Source: Streptomyces sp. I05A-00742 (GTDB lineage Bacteria; Actinomycetota; Actinomycetes; Streptomycetales; Streptomycetaceae). Taken from it: DNA of 64,000 nt. The DNA lies in contig NZ_JABETO010000010.1 of assembly GCF_013055795.1 (NCBI RefSeq), positions 126,215-190,214 of the forward strand, given 5' to 3'. The first letter of the stretch is position 1, and each line of letters starts with the position of its first letter. This document shows positions 42,462 through 51,814 of the stretch, one piece after another. A program made the translations under genes and the position numbers. The notes beneath the pieces are model-generated. The model worked only from the letters and a program-made list of their open reading frames with translations, was not told the DNA's origin and made no database searches.

Positions 42462-43319
42462 TCACCCGTCCTTGATGTGCTGCCGCTGACGGCCCAGTCC
42501 GTCGATCGCGAGCTCGACGACATCTCCGGAGCGGAGGTACGGCTTGGGCTCGGGCCTGCCGAGGGCGACGCCCGCCGGTGTGCCGGTGTTGATGACGTCT
42601 CCAGGGTAGAGCGTCATGAACTCGCTCACGTAGCGCACGACATGAGCGACGGGAAAGATCTGGTCCGCCGTGCCGCCGTGCTGCATCAGCTCGCCGTTGA
42701 CCCAGGTGCGGATCGTCAGCGCCTGGGGGTCGGGCACCTCGTCGGCGGTGACGAGCCAGGGGCCGAGGGGGTTGAACGTCTCGCAGTTCTTGCCCTTGTC
42801 CCACTGGCCGCCGCGTTCGAGCTGGTACGCGCGTTCGGAGACGTCGTTGCTGATGGTGTAGCCGGCGACGACGTCCCTCGCATCCTCGTCGGTGCCCAGG
42901 CGGCGGGCGGTGCGGCCGATGACGACGGCGAGCTCGGCCTCCCAGTCGGTCTTGAGACTGCCGGGCGGGACGAGCACGGGGTCGTCGGGGCCGACGACCG
43001 TGTCGGGGGCCTTGAGGAAGAGGGCCGGCTCGGCGGGGGTGCGGGCCCCGATCTCGGCGATGTGGGCACGGTAGTTGAGGCCCACACAGACGATCTTGCC
43101 GATCCGGGCCACCGGCGGTCCGACGCGCAGGCCCGCCGGGTCCAGGGCGGCGAGGACACGGGCGCCGACGGCGGCCCGCACGCGGTCCAGCAGGGACGCG
43201 TCACCGAGGAGGGCGCCGTCCACGTCGGGGACGAGCGCGGAGAGGTCGCGCAGCGTCCCCTCCTCGTCCAGCAGCGCGGGGCGTTCCGCCCCCGCCGGGC
43301 CGACCCGGAGCAGTTTCAT
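42462..43319 (-). CDS. Fumarylacetoacetate hydrolase-family enzyme
   Basis: This encodes 285 residues. The FAH domain runs from about residue 70: KIVCVGLNYRAHIAEIG, EPALFLKAPDTVVGPDDPV, WEAELAVVIGRTARRL with the metal-binding Glu pair, and GYTISNDVSERAYQLERGGQWDKGKNCETFNPLGPWLV, with the end GDVINTGTPAGVALG. This subgroup includes 2-keto-4-pentenoate hydratase, acylpyruvase and ureidoglycolate lyase. No aromatic-degradation genes surround it, so the substrate is open. Confidence 0.9.
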   Translation of the reverse strand: MKLLRVGPAGAERPALLDEEGTLRDLSALVPDVDGALLGDASLLDRVRAAVGARVLAALDPAGLRVGPPVARIGKIVCVGLNYRAHIAEIGARTPAEPALFLKAPDTVVGPDDPVLVPPGSLKTDWEAELAVVIGRTARRLGTDEDARDVVAGYTISNDVSERAYQLERGGQWDKGKNCETFNPLGPWLVTADEVPDPQALTIRTWVNGELMQHGGTADQIFPVAHVVRYVSEFMTLYPGDVINTGTPAGVALGRPEPKPYLRSGDVVELAIDGLGRQRQHIKDG

Positions 43320-43462
43320 CGGTACAACCCCCCGTGTGTCGGCGGACTCGGTGCGTAATGCGCGACCGGTCGATCGTCCAAGATCCGGGGGCCGGTCGGC
43401 AAGGGGCGTTTCGGCCTGCGGACGGCGCTGACCAGCCTTCGAACACCCCTACGCCCCCGTCG

Positions 43463-44491
43463 TCACCTGCCCTGCTTGCGCCCTCCCCCGCCGCTCTTCC
43501 CACCGCTCCGGCTCGCGTGGCCGCTCCGGCTCGCACCCGCGTTCCGGCTCCGCGCACCGGTCCGCTTCCTCCCGGCGTTCCGGTTCTTCCCGCCGCCCTG
43601 GTTCCGTCCGGCGTTCCCGTTCCCGTTCCCGTTTCTGGCGACGGGGGACGGCGACGTGTGGTCGGCCACCGGGGACGGCGCCGGCGCCGCCGGAGCATCC
43701 GAGGCTGCCGAAGCTGCCGGAGCTGCCGGAGCGACCGCCGTTTCACCCGCTGCTTCCGCCACCGACCGCTGCAAGTACGCCCGTTCCGCCGCCGACCACA
43801 GCGTCGTCGTCACCACGTACAGGGCCGCCGCGAGCGGCACGACAGCGACCGTGATCAGCGTGGCGAAGGACAGGAACGGCGAGATCCTGGCCACCACGGC
43901 CATCGCCTCCGCCCCCGGCGCCCCCGCCCCCGGTGCCCCCGCTCCGCCGGCGAGCGCCGGTGTCGTGGCGGCCAGTCTGCGGGTGCGCCGGAACGTCCAG
44001 GTGGCGACGGCCGCCACCACGGCGAACAGCGCCAGGTAGACGAGACCGTGGGGGCCGAACGGGCCCCCGTCGCCGAGTGCGCCGGTCCACCGGCCGCCGA
44101 GCGGGGCGCCGAGCAGTGTGTGGTCGAGGAGGTCACCTCCGGAGCCGGTGGAGAACAGGTGGTACATCAGGTAGAAGACGGGCAGTTGGACGAGCATGGG
44201 CAGGCAGCCCGCCATCGGGGACACGCCCGCCTTCTCGTGCAGCTCGGCGGTCGCACGGTGCAGCCGTTCCGGGTTCTTCGCGTGCTTGCGCCTCAGCTCC
44301 GCCAGTTGCGGGGCCAGCGCCGCCTTGGCCCGCTCGCCCCGGGCGGCGGAGCGGGCCAGCGGGTGCAGGCCGAGCTTGACGCACAGGGTGAGCAGCACGA
44401 TCGTCGCGGCCGTCGCGGATGCCCCGAAGACGGGTTCTATCGCGTCGGCGACATGGGTCAGGAGCGCACCGAGGGGCGCGAAAAAGGACAT
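43463..44491 (-). CDS. YidC/Oxa1-family membrane insertase (accessory paralogue)
   Basis: The ATG at 44491 follows AAAAAGGA; 342 residues. The YidC core has ATIVLLTLCVKLGLHPLARSAARGE, MAGCLPMLVQLPVFYLMYHLF and further helices; the conserved arginine in the first groove helix appears replaced by Lys in LCVKLGLHPL. The C-terminal 100 residues are a low-complexity Ala, then Gly/Arg/Asn-rich basic tail that could bind ribosomes. A main yidC normally sits near the replication origin with rnpA, so this is probably a second copy. Its neighbour upstream encodes a DUF6412 protein. Confidence 0.88.
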   Translation of the reverse strand: MSFFAPLGALLTHVADAIEPVFGASATAATIVLLTLCVKLGLHPLARSAARGERAKAALAPQLAELRRKHAKNPERLHRATAELHEKAGVSPMAGCLPMLVQLPVFYLMYHLFSTGSGGDLLDHTLLGAPLGGRWTGALGDGGPFGPHGLVYLALFAVVAAVATWTFRRTRRLAATTPALAGGAGAPGAGAPGAEAMAVVARISPFLSFATLITVAVVPLAAALYVVTTTLWSAAERAYLQRSVAEAAGETAVAPAAPAASAASDAPAAPAPSPVADHTSPSPVARNGNGNGNAGRNQGGGKNRNAGRKRTGARSRNAGASRSGHASRSGGKSGGGGRKQGR

Positions 44492-44714
44492 GGTCGATCC
44501 CTCCACGGGGACTCGTCTGCCGGAAGTCGGTGCGGCGAACCGGGCAGTGAGCCGGTTCGGCGCATTCGGCGTGACGAGCCGCGCGGCTCCACGACGCGCG
44601 TCGGAGGCCATGCGAACGGTTCTCGGAGGGCCCGTTCAGGGCCCGGACGCATGGATCGGACAAGGGCGCACGCGCCCGTAACGGGCCGTGCGTCACCAGG
44701 GCGACGAGGAGTGC

Positions 44715-45029
44715 CTACGCGGCCGTCGGGAGGAGACGGCCGGGGGCTCGGGGCCGGCGACGGCCCCGCGCGTCGGGATCGCGTTGGGCGAGGAAGGCGG
44801 TGCGCAGCTCCCTGTCCCGGATCGCGGTGCGTATTCGGGTCGGCGTGAGCGGGCCCGTACGGACGGCGGCGACGAGGACGGCGCAGAGGGACAGGGCCAC
44901 CGCGACGGCCGTCGTCGAGGCGACGGCGACCGCGCTCATGAGGACGCTGAGCAGTCCGCACTGCGCGAGCAGGAGTTCGGCGCACAGGACGAGGAGCACG
45001 CTGATGTGCGTGCGAACGGCGTTGCTCAT
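44715..45029 (-). CDS. DUF6412-like small membrane protein
   Basis: This encodes 104 residues with two predicted membrane helices (HISVLLVLCAELLLAQCGLLSVLM and AVAVASTTAVAVALSLCAVLVAAV) and a basic C-terminal tail. Such proteins commonly lie beside the accessory YidC gene in Streptomyces, as here (223 bases, same direction), which suggests a shared membrane-protein assembly role. That link is by context. Confidence 0.65.
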   Translation of the reverse strand: MSNAVRTHISVLLVLCAELLLAQCGLLSVLMSAVAVASTTAVAVALSLCAVLVAAVRTGPLTPTRIRTAIRDRELRTAFLAQRDPDARGRRRPRAPGRLLPTAA

Positions 45030-45128
45030 CGTGCCCCCCTTCCCCGGCGGACGGAGTCCCGGATTCCCCTCGGAACCCCGCCCATTCGACCATTCGGCTA
45101 TTCGACCGTTCGTTCAGTCGTTCCGATA

Positions 45129-46682
45129 CTAGACGCCCCCACTGACAGCGGCACCACCCGGGCGCTCGGGGCGCTCGGGAAGCGCAGGGCGCGCCTCCGC
45201 CTCCGGCCCCGGATCCGAGGCCAGGACCTCCGCGTCCGGCCGGTCGTCCGCCGGTGTGGGGCCCAGCCATGAGACGGCCAGCGCGACGACCAGATTGGCG
45301 CCCAGCGCCAGGGCGCCCGCGTTCACCCCGCCCACCGGGTCGTGCTCGGTGAAGACGAGCGCGCAGACCAGCGCACCGCCGACGACGAGCCCGCTCAGCG
45401 CACCCCACAGCGTCAGCTTCCGCCACACCAGGCCGATGAGGATCATGGGCACCAGCTGGGCCATGCCCTCGTAGGAGATGAGCGAGAGCCGGACGAGGGT
45501 GTTGGGGGCGGCGTAGGTGAGGGCGAGCGCCAGCACTCCCGCCGCGACGACGACGGTCTGCGCGGCGAACCGCTGCCGCCGCGGCCGGCCGGCGAGCGCG
45601 GGGACCGTCCCCAGTACGCTCCGTCCCCACATCGTCCCGATGACCAGCATGAACACCGCCATGGGCACGATCGACGAGAGCGCCGCGGCCACCCCGATCA
45701 CCCCGACCAGCCAGGCCGGCAGCGAGTCCACGATCAGCTTGAACAGGGCCAGGTTGGACCCCGCCCCGGTGAGCCCGGGCACGACGAAGATCGCGGCCAT
45801 GCCCAGCAGCATGGGGACGAACAGCAGCACGTTGTAGAACGGCAGCAGGATGGCGTTGCGCCGCAGGGCGTCGGCGCTCCGGGCGCCGAGGTAACCCGCC
45901 ACCGTGGTGGGGAAGATGACGACGGTGAGGGAGTTGAGGAAGCTGGTGGTCGCGAACCAGGTCGCGCCCAGCCCGCTGCCGCCGTGCCCGCTGAGCGTCA
46001 GCCACTCCGGCTTCTCGGCCACGAGCCGGTCGAGGAACGGGCCGTAGCCGTCGAAGTGGTGCAGCGGGACGTACACCGCGAGGAAGGCCAGGGTGGCGAT
46101 GACGAGGATGTCCTTGAGCACCGAGACCCAAGCGCTGCCGCGCAGCCCGCTGACCACGACGAAGGCGGTGGTGACGGCGAAGGCGATGAAGTAGGCCCAG
46201 TCGAGGCTGATGGCGCCGTAGGAGATCGTCGAGACGACGACGCCCATGCCGGTGATCTGGAGCTGGATGTACGGCAGCAGACAGACGGTCGCGAGGACGG
46301 CGACCAGGGCGCCCAGCCAGGGCCGGTTGTAGCGGTGGGCGACCATGTCGGTGATCGAGACGAGCCCGTGCGTCCGGGCGTACGACCAGAGCGTCGGGCC
46401 GACGACGTAGCCGATCGCGTAGCCGCAGGACAGGTAGGCGATGACGTAGAGGACGGGCGAGCCGAAGTTGTAGCCCCAGCCGGCGGCGCCGAGGTAGCTG
46501 AAGCTGGTGTAGCCCTCGCCGGCCATCAGCACCCAGATCATCACCGTGCCGAGGCTGCGCCCGCCCACCGACCACTCGGCGATGCCGCCGCCCCCGCCGC
46601 GGCCGCGGACGGCCAGCAGGCCCAGGGCGACCGTGAGGACCATGAAGACGCCGAAGACGGACGTCGCGACAGTGGCGTTCAC
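45129..46682 (-). CDS. Sodium:solute symporter (SSS family)
   Basis: This 517-residue carrier has about 13 helices; the GTG at 46682 starts it. Family features include VLMAGEGYTSFSYLGAAGWGY, the sodium-site region PYIQLQITGMGVVVSTISYG and FATTSFLNSLTVVIFPTTVAGYLGA. It resembles the monocarboxylate/solute carriers (MctP-type) that are paired with small DUF3311 proteins, and a DUF3311 gene is immediately upstream. Candidate substrates are short organic acids. The last 50 residues are a Pro/Arg-rich cytoplasmic tail. Confidence 0.88.
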   Translation of the reverse strand: MNATVATSVFGVFMVLTVALGLLAVRGRGGGGGIAEWSVGGRSLGTVMIWVLMAGEGYTSFSYLGAAGWGYNFGSPVLYVIAYLSCGYAIGYVVGPTLWSYARTHGLVSITDMVAHRYNRPWLGALVAVLATVCLLPYIQLQITGMGVVVSTISYGAISLDWAYFIAFAVTTAFVVVSGLRGSAWVSVLKDILVIATLAFLAVYVPLHHFDGYGPFLDRLVAEKPEWLTLSGHGGSGLGATWFATTSFLNSLTVVIFPTTVAGYLGARSADALRRNAILLPFYNVLLFVPMLLGMAAIFVVPGLTGAGSNLALFKLIVDSLPAWLVGVIGVAAALSSIVPMAVFMLVIGTMWGRSVLGTVPALAGRPRRQRFAAQTVVVAAGVLALALTYAAPNTLVRLSLISYEGMAQLVPMILIGLVWRKLTLWGALSGLVVGGALVCALVFTEHDPVGGVNAGALALGANLVVALAVSWLGPTPADDRPDAEVLASDPGPEAEARPALPERPERPGGAAVSGGV

Positions 46683-46686
46683 GCGC

Positions 46687-46887
46687 TCACACCCGTCCGC
46701 GCCGGCGGTCGCCGCGCCAGGCGAGCCAGACGCCCACCGGGGTGAGGAGCGTCGCCAGGAGCAGCCAGAAGAAGAGGAAGGGCAGGCCCAGGACGGTGGG
46801 CCGGACGCGGTTCACCAGCGGGAGGACGGCCAGGTAGAGCACGTAGGGGACCAGCAGCCACAGCAGGGCGGGACGTTTCTTCAGCAC
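46687..46887 (-). CDS. DUF3311 small membrane protein
   Basis: The GTG at 46887 gives 66 residues with two helices (PALLWLLVPYVLYLAVLPLV and LGLPFLFFWLLLATLLTPVG) and a basic end. DUF3311 proteins precede SSS symporters and are thought to be accessory subunits. The stop lies four bases before the symporter start, so they are co-translated. Confidence 0.8.
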   Translation of the reverse strand: MLKKRPALLWLLVPYVLYLAVLPLVNRVRPTVLGLPFLFFWLLLATLLTPVGVWLAWRGDRRRGRV

Positions 46888-47116
46888 GCCGCCGACCCTA
46901 GGCGCTCCCACCCGCGGCGCGCCCCCGCCCCTCCCTGCGCGGAGCACCCGGCCCTCCCCGGCGCCGGAGGACGCCCGGCCCTCCCCCGGCGCCGGACGCC
47001 CGGCCGTCCTCCGGCGCGGAGCACTCAGCCGAGCACCCGGCGGAGCACTCACCGGAGCGCCCAGCCACCCCAGCCGCCCCGGCCAGTCCAGCCGCCCCAG
47101 CCGCCCCGGCCGCCCC

Positions 47117-48505
47117 TCAAGCCCCCAGCAGCCGCGACGCCGAGTAGATCAGCAGCCCCGCCAGCGCCCCCACCACCGTGCCGTTGATGCGGATGAACTG
47201 GAGGTCCCGCCCGATGTGGGCCTCGATCTTGCGGGAGGTCTGTTCCGCGTCCCAGCCCGCCACCGTCTCCGTGATCAGTGAGGTGATCTCGTCCCGGTAG
47301 GTCGTCACCACGTGCACGGCCGCGTCCTCCAGCCAGCCGTCCACCTTCGCGCGCAGCCGCTCGTCCGACGTCATCCGGGCGCCGAGCGACAGGATCGCCG
47401 CCCGGGCGCGCAGCCGCAGTTCGCTGCGCTCGTCCTCGGCGGCGGCGACCACCATCGCCCGCACGGAGCTCCAGGCCGAGGCGATCAGGTCCTGCACCTC
47501 GCTCCGGCCCAGGACCTCCGACTTCAGCCGCTCGACCCGGGCCCGGGTGTCCGGGTCGTTCTGGAGGTCGCCCGCGAAGTCGGCGAGGAAGCGGTCGACC
47601 GCACCGCGGGCCGGGTGGTCGGGCATGTCGCGCATCTCGGTGACGAAGCGCAGGAGTTCCTTGTAGACGCGCTCGCCGACCTTGCGGTCGACGAAGCGCG
47701 GCGTCCAGCCGGGCGCGCCGCCGGTGACGGCCTGCATCACCGAGTCCCCGTGCGTGACCAGCCAGTCGTGGGCGCGCCCGCACACCAGGTCCACCACCTT
47801 GTGGTGGCCGCCGTCGGCGACGACGCGCTCCAGCATCCTGCCGACGCCGGGCGCGACCTCCTGGGCGTCGGCGCGCCGGGTGACGGCCTCGCCGACCACG
47901 GCCTGGACGTCCGAGTCACGGAGGACGCGCAGGGCGCCGCGCAGGGCCGTCGCCAGTTCGGCGGTCACCCGGTCGGCGTGTTCGGGGGCGGCGAGCCAGG
48001 TGGCGAGGCGGGAGCCGATGCCGACGGCGCGCAGCCGGCGGCGCACGACGTCGCCGGAGAGGAAGTTCTCGCCGACGAACTCGCCGAGGCTCTGGCCCAG
48101 CTGGTCCTTCTTGGTCGGGATGATCGCCGTGTGCGGGATCGGCAGGCCCAGCGGCCGGCGGAACAGCGCGGTGACGGCGAACCAGTCGGCGAGCGCGCCG
48201 ACCATGCCCGCCTCCGCGGCGGCGGCCACATAGCCCGCCCAGGCCCCCGCGCCGGAGGACTTGGCCCAGGTGGCGAGCGCGTAGACGAGGGCGACGACGA
48301 GCAGCATCCCGGTGGCGAAGGCCTTCATCCGGAGGACACCGCGCCGTTTGAGTTCGTCCGCCTCGCTGTAGGTGAATCCGACCGGCGGGCCGGGCATCAC
48401 TCCGTCGGAGGGCGGCGCACCGGCTCCGCCGGAAGCGTCTCCCCCGGATTTCATCCCTTCGGCGGCAGTCGCCGCGTCCTCTTGGGACCGATTCATCCGC
48501 ACCAC
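47117..48505 (-). CDS. DUF445 membrane protein
   Basis: This encodes 462 residues from GTG 48505 (ATG 48496 is an alternative). A hydrophilic N-terminus of about 50 residues precedes a helix (AFATGMLLVVALVYALATWAK), then AGMVGALADWFAVTALFRRPLGLPIPHTAIIPTKKDQLGQSLGEFV, the DUF445/YheB signature. A long amphipathic helical middle with regular charged repeats follows, and a final helix (INGTVVGALAGLLIYSASRLL) closes it. The family is widespread and of unknown function, with a probable role in membrane or envelope organisation. Confidence 0.9.
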   Translation of the reverse strand: MVRMNRSQEDAATAAEGMKSGGDASGGAGAPPSDGVMPGPPVGFTYSEADELKRRGVLRMKAFATGMLLVVALVYALATWAKSSGAGAWAGYVAAAAEAGMVGALADWFAVTALFRRPLGLPIPHTAIIPTKKDQLGQSLGEFVGENFLSGDVVRRRLRAVGIGSRLATWLAAPEHADRVTAELATALRGALRVLRDSDVQAVVGEAVTRRADAQEVAPGVGRMLERVVADGGHHKVVDLVCGRAHDWLVTHGDSVMQAVTGGAPGWTPRFVDRKVGERVYKELLRFVTEMRDMPDHPARGAVDRFLADFAGDLQNDPDTRARVERLKSEVLGRSEVQDLIASAWSSVRAMVVAAAEDERSELRLRARAAILSLGARMTSDERLRAKVDGWLEDAAVHVVTTYRDEITSLITETVAGWDAEQTSRKIEAHIGRDLQFIRINGTVVGALAGLLIYSASRLLGA

Positions 48506-48776
48506 CCGTCCCCATTTCCTCTGGAGTCTTCCCGTCTCACTCGGGAAAGCTCATTCTCTCTACCCGGTCGACTCGGGGAACGGGCCGGGAGTTCCCGTCG
48601 TCTGACACGTCGCGGCCGGTCCGTCCCGGCGTCCCGGCCGCCCGGAGCTTCCGCGACCCCGTGGGATCATGGACCCGGCGATCGGGCCCATGACGGCACC
48701 CGTACGGGCGCCGTTCCCACGGCGGCCCGCCCGGATCCGGCTCCGTCCGCCCCGCCGTCCCAGGAGACTTCCCGCG

Positions 48777-50102
48777 ATGACCAGGCCCTCTCTGTCCCGC
48801 GGCACCGCCAGTGCCCTGCTCGCCGCGCTGGTGGCCGTTGTGACGCTGGTCTCCGCGGCGATCTTCCTGGGCGCCTCGGGCCAGGACGGGGGCGGCGAGG
48901 AACCACCCCGCAGGCGGCAGGACGCCGCGCCGGCCGCCGTGAGCGGCTGGACCGGCTCGTGGTCGGCCGCGCCGGCCGCGGCCGAGCCGCGCACCGGGTC
49001 CGGGCTCGCCGGAACGTCCATCCGCAACGTGGTCCATACGAGCATCGGCGGCACCGGCGCCCGCATCCACCTCTCCAACCTCTTCGGCAACCGGCCGCTG
49101 CAGATCACCCACGCCTCGCTCGCGGTCGCCGCGGGGCCGGGCACGGCCGCCGCCGCGCAGGGGACGATGCGGCGGCTGTCCTTCGGCGGCCGGACCGCCG
49201 TGGCCGTGCCCGCGGGGCGGGCCGTCGTCAGCGACCCGGTGCCGCTCACCGTCGCGCCCGCGTCCGACCTGCTCGTCACCGTCTACTCGGCCGTCCCGTC
49301 GGGCCCGGTGACGATGCATCCGCACGCCCGTCAGTTCTCCTGGCTCGCGCGCGGGGACCGGACGGAGGACCTGGACGGCGCCCGGTACACCACCCGGACG
49401 CCCTACTGGCGGTACGTCACCGGCGTCGACGTCTGGGGCACCCAGGCGACGGGTTCCGTCGTCGCCATCGGCGACTCCATCACCGACGGCGTGAACTCCA
49501 CCATGGGCGGCAACCAGCGCTGGACGGACCACCTGGCCGCCCGGCTGCGCACCGAGCCGGGCGCGCCGCGCTACGGCGTGCTCAACGAGGGCGTCAGCGG
49601 CAACCGCGTCCTGCTGAGCAACCGGGGGCACGCGCCCCAGAACAACCCCCGAGCGCTCGACCGCTTCGACCGCGACGTGCTGAGCCGGACGGGCGTACGG
49701 GCCGTCGTGATCGAGCTCGGCGTCAACGACATCCTGCGCCGCCCGCAGCAGCTCGACCCGCACCGCATCGTCGACGGGCTGCGGCAGCTGGTGGCCCGCG
49801 CCCACGCGCGGGGGCTGGTGATCGTCGGATCCACGCTGACGCCCTTCGCGGGGCACGTGGGGGCCGTGCCGCGGCAGGAGACCGTACGGCTGGCCGTCAA
49901 CGCGGAGATCCGGGCCGGACGGGTGTTCGACTCCGTCGTGGACTTCGACCGGGCGCTGCGGGACCCCGCGGCCCCGCAGCGGCTCCTGCCCGCCTACGAC
50001 AGCGGGGACCGGCTGCACCCGAACGACGCGGGGTACCGCCGGATGGCGGAGGTCCTGGACCTCGGGGCGCTGACGGGACGCCAGGCGGCGGCGGTGCTCT
50101 GA
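48777..50102 (+). CDS. Secreted SGNH/GDSL hydrolase
   Basis: The ATG at 48777 follows AGGAG; 441 residues. The N-terminal segment ASALLAALVAVVTLVSAAIFLGAS is a signal or anchor. A beta-rich domain of about 160 residues precedes the catalytic SGNH domain with block I SVVAIGDSITDG, block II GVSGNRVLLS, block III VIELGVNDILR and block V DRLHPNDAGYRRMAE, so Ser, Gly, Asn, Asp and His are all present. It probably deacylates a surface glycan or lipid. It stands between leftward genes with its own promoter. Confidence 0.88.
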   Translation: MTRPSLSRGTASALLAALVAVVTLVSAAIFLGASGQDGGGEEPPRRRQDAAPAAVSGWTGSWSAAPAAAEPRTGSGLAGTSIRNVVHTSIGGTGARIHLSNLFGNRPLQITHASLAVAAGPGTAAAAQGTMRRLSFGGRTAVAVPAGRAVVSDPVPLTVAPASDLLVTVYSAVPSGPVTMHPHARQFSWLARGDRTEDLDGARYTTRTPYWRYVTGVDVWGTQATGSVVAIGDSITDGVNSTMGGNQRWTDHLAARLRTEPGAPRYGVLNEGVSGNRVLLSNRGHAPQNNPRALDRFDRDVLSRTGVRAVVIELGVNDILRRPQQLDPHRIVDGLRQLVARAHARGLVIVGSTLTPFAGHVGAVPRQETVRLAVNAEIRAGRVFDSVVDFDRALRDPAAPQRLLPAYDSGDRLHPNDAGYRRMAEVLDLGALTGRQAAAVL

Positions 50103-50129
50103 GAGAAATCCGAGAGGAAACGGAGGGGC

Positions 50130-50798
50130 CTACTCCAGCGACTTCCGCCGCTCCTCCTCCCGCAGCCGCTTCCGCTCCTCCCGCTGCTGCTTCCGCACCT
50201 CCCGGCGCTCCTTGCGCGTGACGCCCACGCCGCCCCAGAAGGCAAACCCGGTGATGCGCACCCGGGGCGAGCCGGGAGAACCCGCGCCCGCGCCCGCCGA
50301 GTCGAAGCCGCCCATGATGCCGATGCCGCCGACGTGCACGTCCAGGTCCGGCGGGACGACGACCTCCATGCCGCCCATGATGGCGATGCAGCGGATCGTC
50401 ACCTCGCGGTCCTCGAAGTCCGCCTCGCGGAGGTCGATCTGGCCGCCGCCCCAGAAGGCGAAGCCGGTGAAGGTCCGGGGCACGGTCCACCGGCCGTGCC
50501 GCTGGAAGCCGCCCATGACGCCGATCCCGCCCCTGGACGACGCCGTTCCGCCGATGCGGCCCTCCCAGCCCTCCAGGGCACCGGGGGCGGCGGCCGGGAC
50601 GACTGACGTGCCTGCGGCGGGCAGGTCCCGGACGAGGGGTTCGAGTTCGGCGTGGGTCCGCGCCTTGTAGGCCGCGTCCAGGCGCTCGCCGAACTCCTCC
50701 ATGTCCAGCCGCCCCTCGGCGACCGCCGTGCGCAGTGCTTCGGCGACGCGCTCGCGCTCGGCGTCGGAGGCCCGCATCTCAGGACGATCACTTGTCAT
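50130..50798 (-). CDS. DUF1707 and LiaF-like domain protein
   Basis: This encodes 222 residues (ATG 50798; GTG 50804 possible). The N-terminal DUF1707 domain reads MRASDAERERVAEALRTAVAEGRLDMEEFGERLDAAYKARTHAEL in parts. The second half has beta repeats (GIGVMGGFQRHGRW, ITGFAFWGGVGV and IAIMGGMEVVVPPDL) like the LiaF/cell-wall-active-antibiotic-response fold. The C-terminus is a basic charged helix. Such proteins are linked to envelope-stress sensing. No stress two-component system adjoins it. Confidence 0.8.
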   Translation of the reverse strand: MTSDRPEMRASDAERERVAEALRTAVAEGRLDMEEFGERLDAAYKARTHAELEPLVRDLPAAGTSVVPAAAPGALEGWEGRIGGTASSRGGIGVMGGFQRHGRWTVPRTFTGFAFWGGGQIDLREADFEDREVTIRCIAIMGGMEVVVPPDLDVHVGGIGIMGGFDSAGAGAGSPGSPRVRITGFAFWGGVGVTRKERREVRKQQREERKRLREEERRKSLE

Positions 50799-50816
50799 GA
50801 CCACCAGGGTAGGGCC

Positions 50817-51794
50817 TCACAGGCCGGGCCGGTCGGCATAGAGCCGGGCGATGACCTGCTCGATGTCGGGCTCCCTGACGGAGAGGTCGACCAGCGGGTA
50901 CCGCTCCGCGACGGTGGCCACGATCGGGGCGGCGCTGTGGGCGGCCGGGAAGGCCAGCCACTGGCGCGGGCCCTCCACCCGGACGACCCGCGCGCCGGGC
51001 ACGTCCTCGATGGGCGGCAGTTCGCGCTCCAGGTCCACGACGAGCATCCGCTCGCTCTCCCCGACGGTGTGGAGCCCGTCCAGCGCGCCGTCGTAGACCA
51101 GCCGGCCGTGGTCGATGACCATCACCCGCTTGCACAGCTGCTCGATGTCCGTCAGATCGTGCGTGGTGAGGAGGACGGTGGTACCGCGTTCGGCGTTGAG
51201 GTCCCGCAGGAAGCCCCGGACCTTGGCCTTGCTCACCACGTCGAGGCCGATGGTCGGCTCGTCCAGGTAGAGCACCTCGGGGTCGTGCAGGAGTGCCGCC
51301 GCGATGTCGCCGCGCATCCGCTGGCCGAGCGAGAGCTGGCGCACGGGGACGTCCAGCAGGTCGCCGAGGTCGAGGAGTTCGACGCAGCGGTCGAGGTTGG
51401 CGCGGTAACGGTCGTCGGGGATCCGGTACATCCGGCGGACCAGGCCGTACGAGTCGCGCAGCGGCAGGTCCCACCAGAGCGTGGTGCGCTGCCCGAAGAC
51501 GACGCCGATACGGCGGGCCAGCCTCGTACGGTCGCGGGACGGGTCGATGCCGGCGACGCGCAGTCGGCCGCCGCTGGGCACGAGGATGCCGGTGAGCATC
51601 TTGATCGTCGTGGACTTCCCGGCGCCGTTGGGGCCGATGTAGCCGACGATCTCGCCGCGCGGCACCCGGAAGGAGATGCCGTCGACGGCCCGGACCTCCC
51701 GCTTCTCCCGGCGCAGCAGGCCGGCGCGGCGGCGCACCTCGAAAACCTTTTCCACGCCGTCGAGTTCGATGAATGTCGCGTCCTCGCCGGTCAC
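50817..51794 (-). CDS. ABC exporter ATPase
   Basis: The GTG at 51794 follows GGAGGG; 325 residues. Walker A is GYIGPNGAGKSTTIKML, signature LSLGQRMRGDIAAALLHDPE, Walker B VLYLDEPTIGLD and H-loop LLTTHDLTDIEQL. It is of the drug/antibiotic-export (DrrA / COG4586) branch paired with two ABC-2 permeases, both encoded just upstream. The substrate is unknown; homologous trios occur throughout bacteria with no firm role. Confidence 0.9.
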   Translation of the reverse strand: MTGEDATFIELDGVEKVFEVRRRAGLLRREKREVRAVDGISFRVPRGEIVGYIGPNGAGKSTTIKMLTGILVPSGGRLRVAGIDPSRDRTRLARRIGVVFGQRTTLWWDLPLRDSYGLVRRMYRIPDDRYRANLDRCVELLDLGDLLDVPVRQLSLGQRMRGDIAAALLHDPEVLYLDEPTIGLDVVSKAKVRGFLRDLNAERGTTVLLTTHDLTDIEQLCKRVMVIDHGRLVYDGALDGLHTVGESERMLVVDLERELPPIEDVPGARVVRVEGPRQWLAFPAAHSAAPIVATVAERYPLVDLSVREPDIEQVIARLYADRPGL

Positions 51795-51814
51795 CTCTCC
51801 ACCCTCCTTCACGC

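Noticed and set aside
43463-44491. The principal YidC of the origin region
   Set aside because: There is no rnpA, rpmH or gidB nearby, so an accessory copy is more likely.
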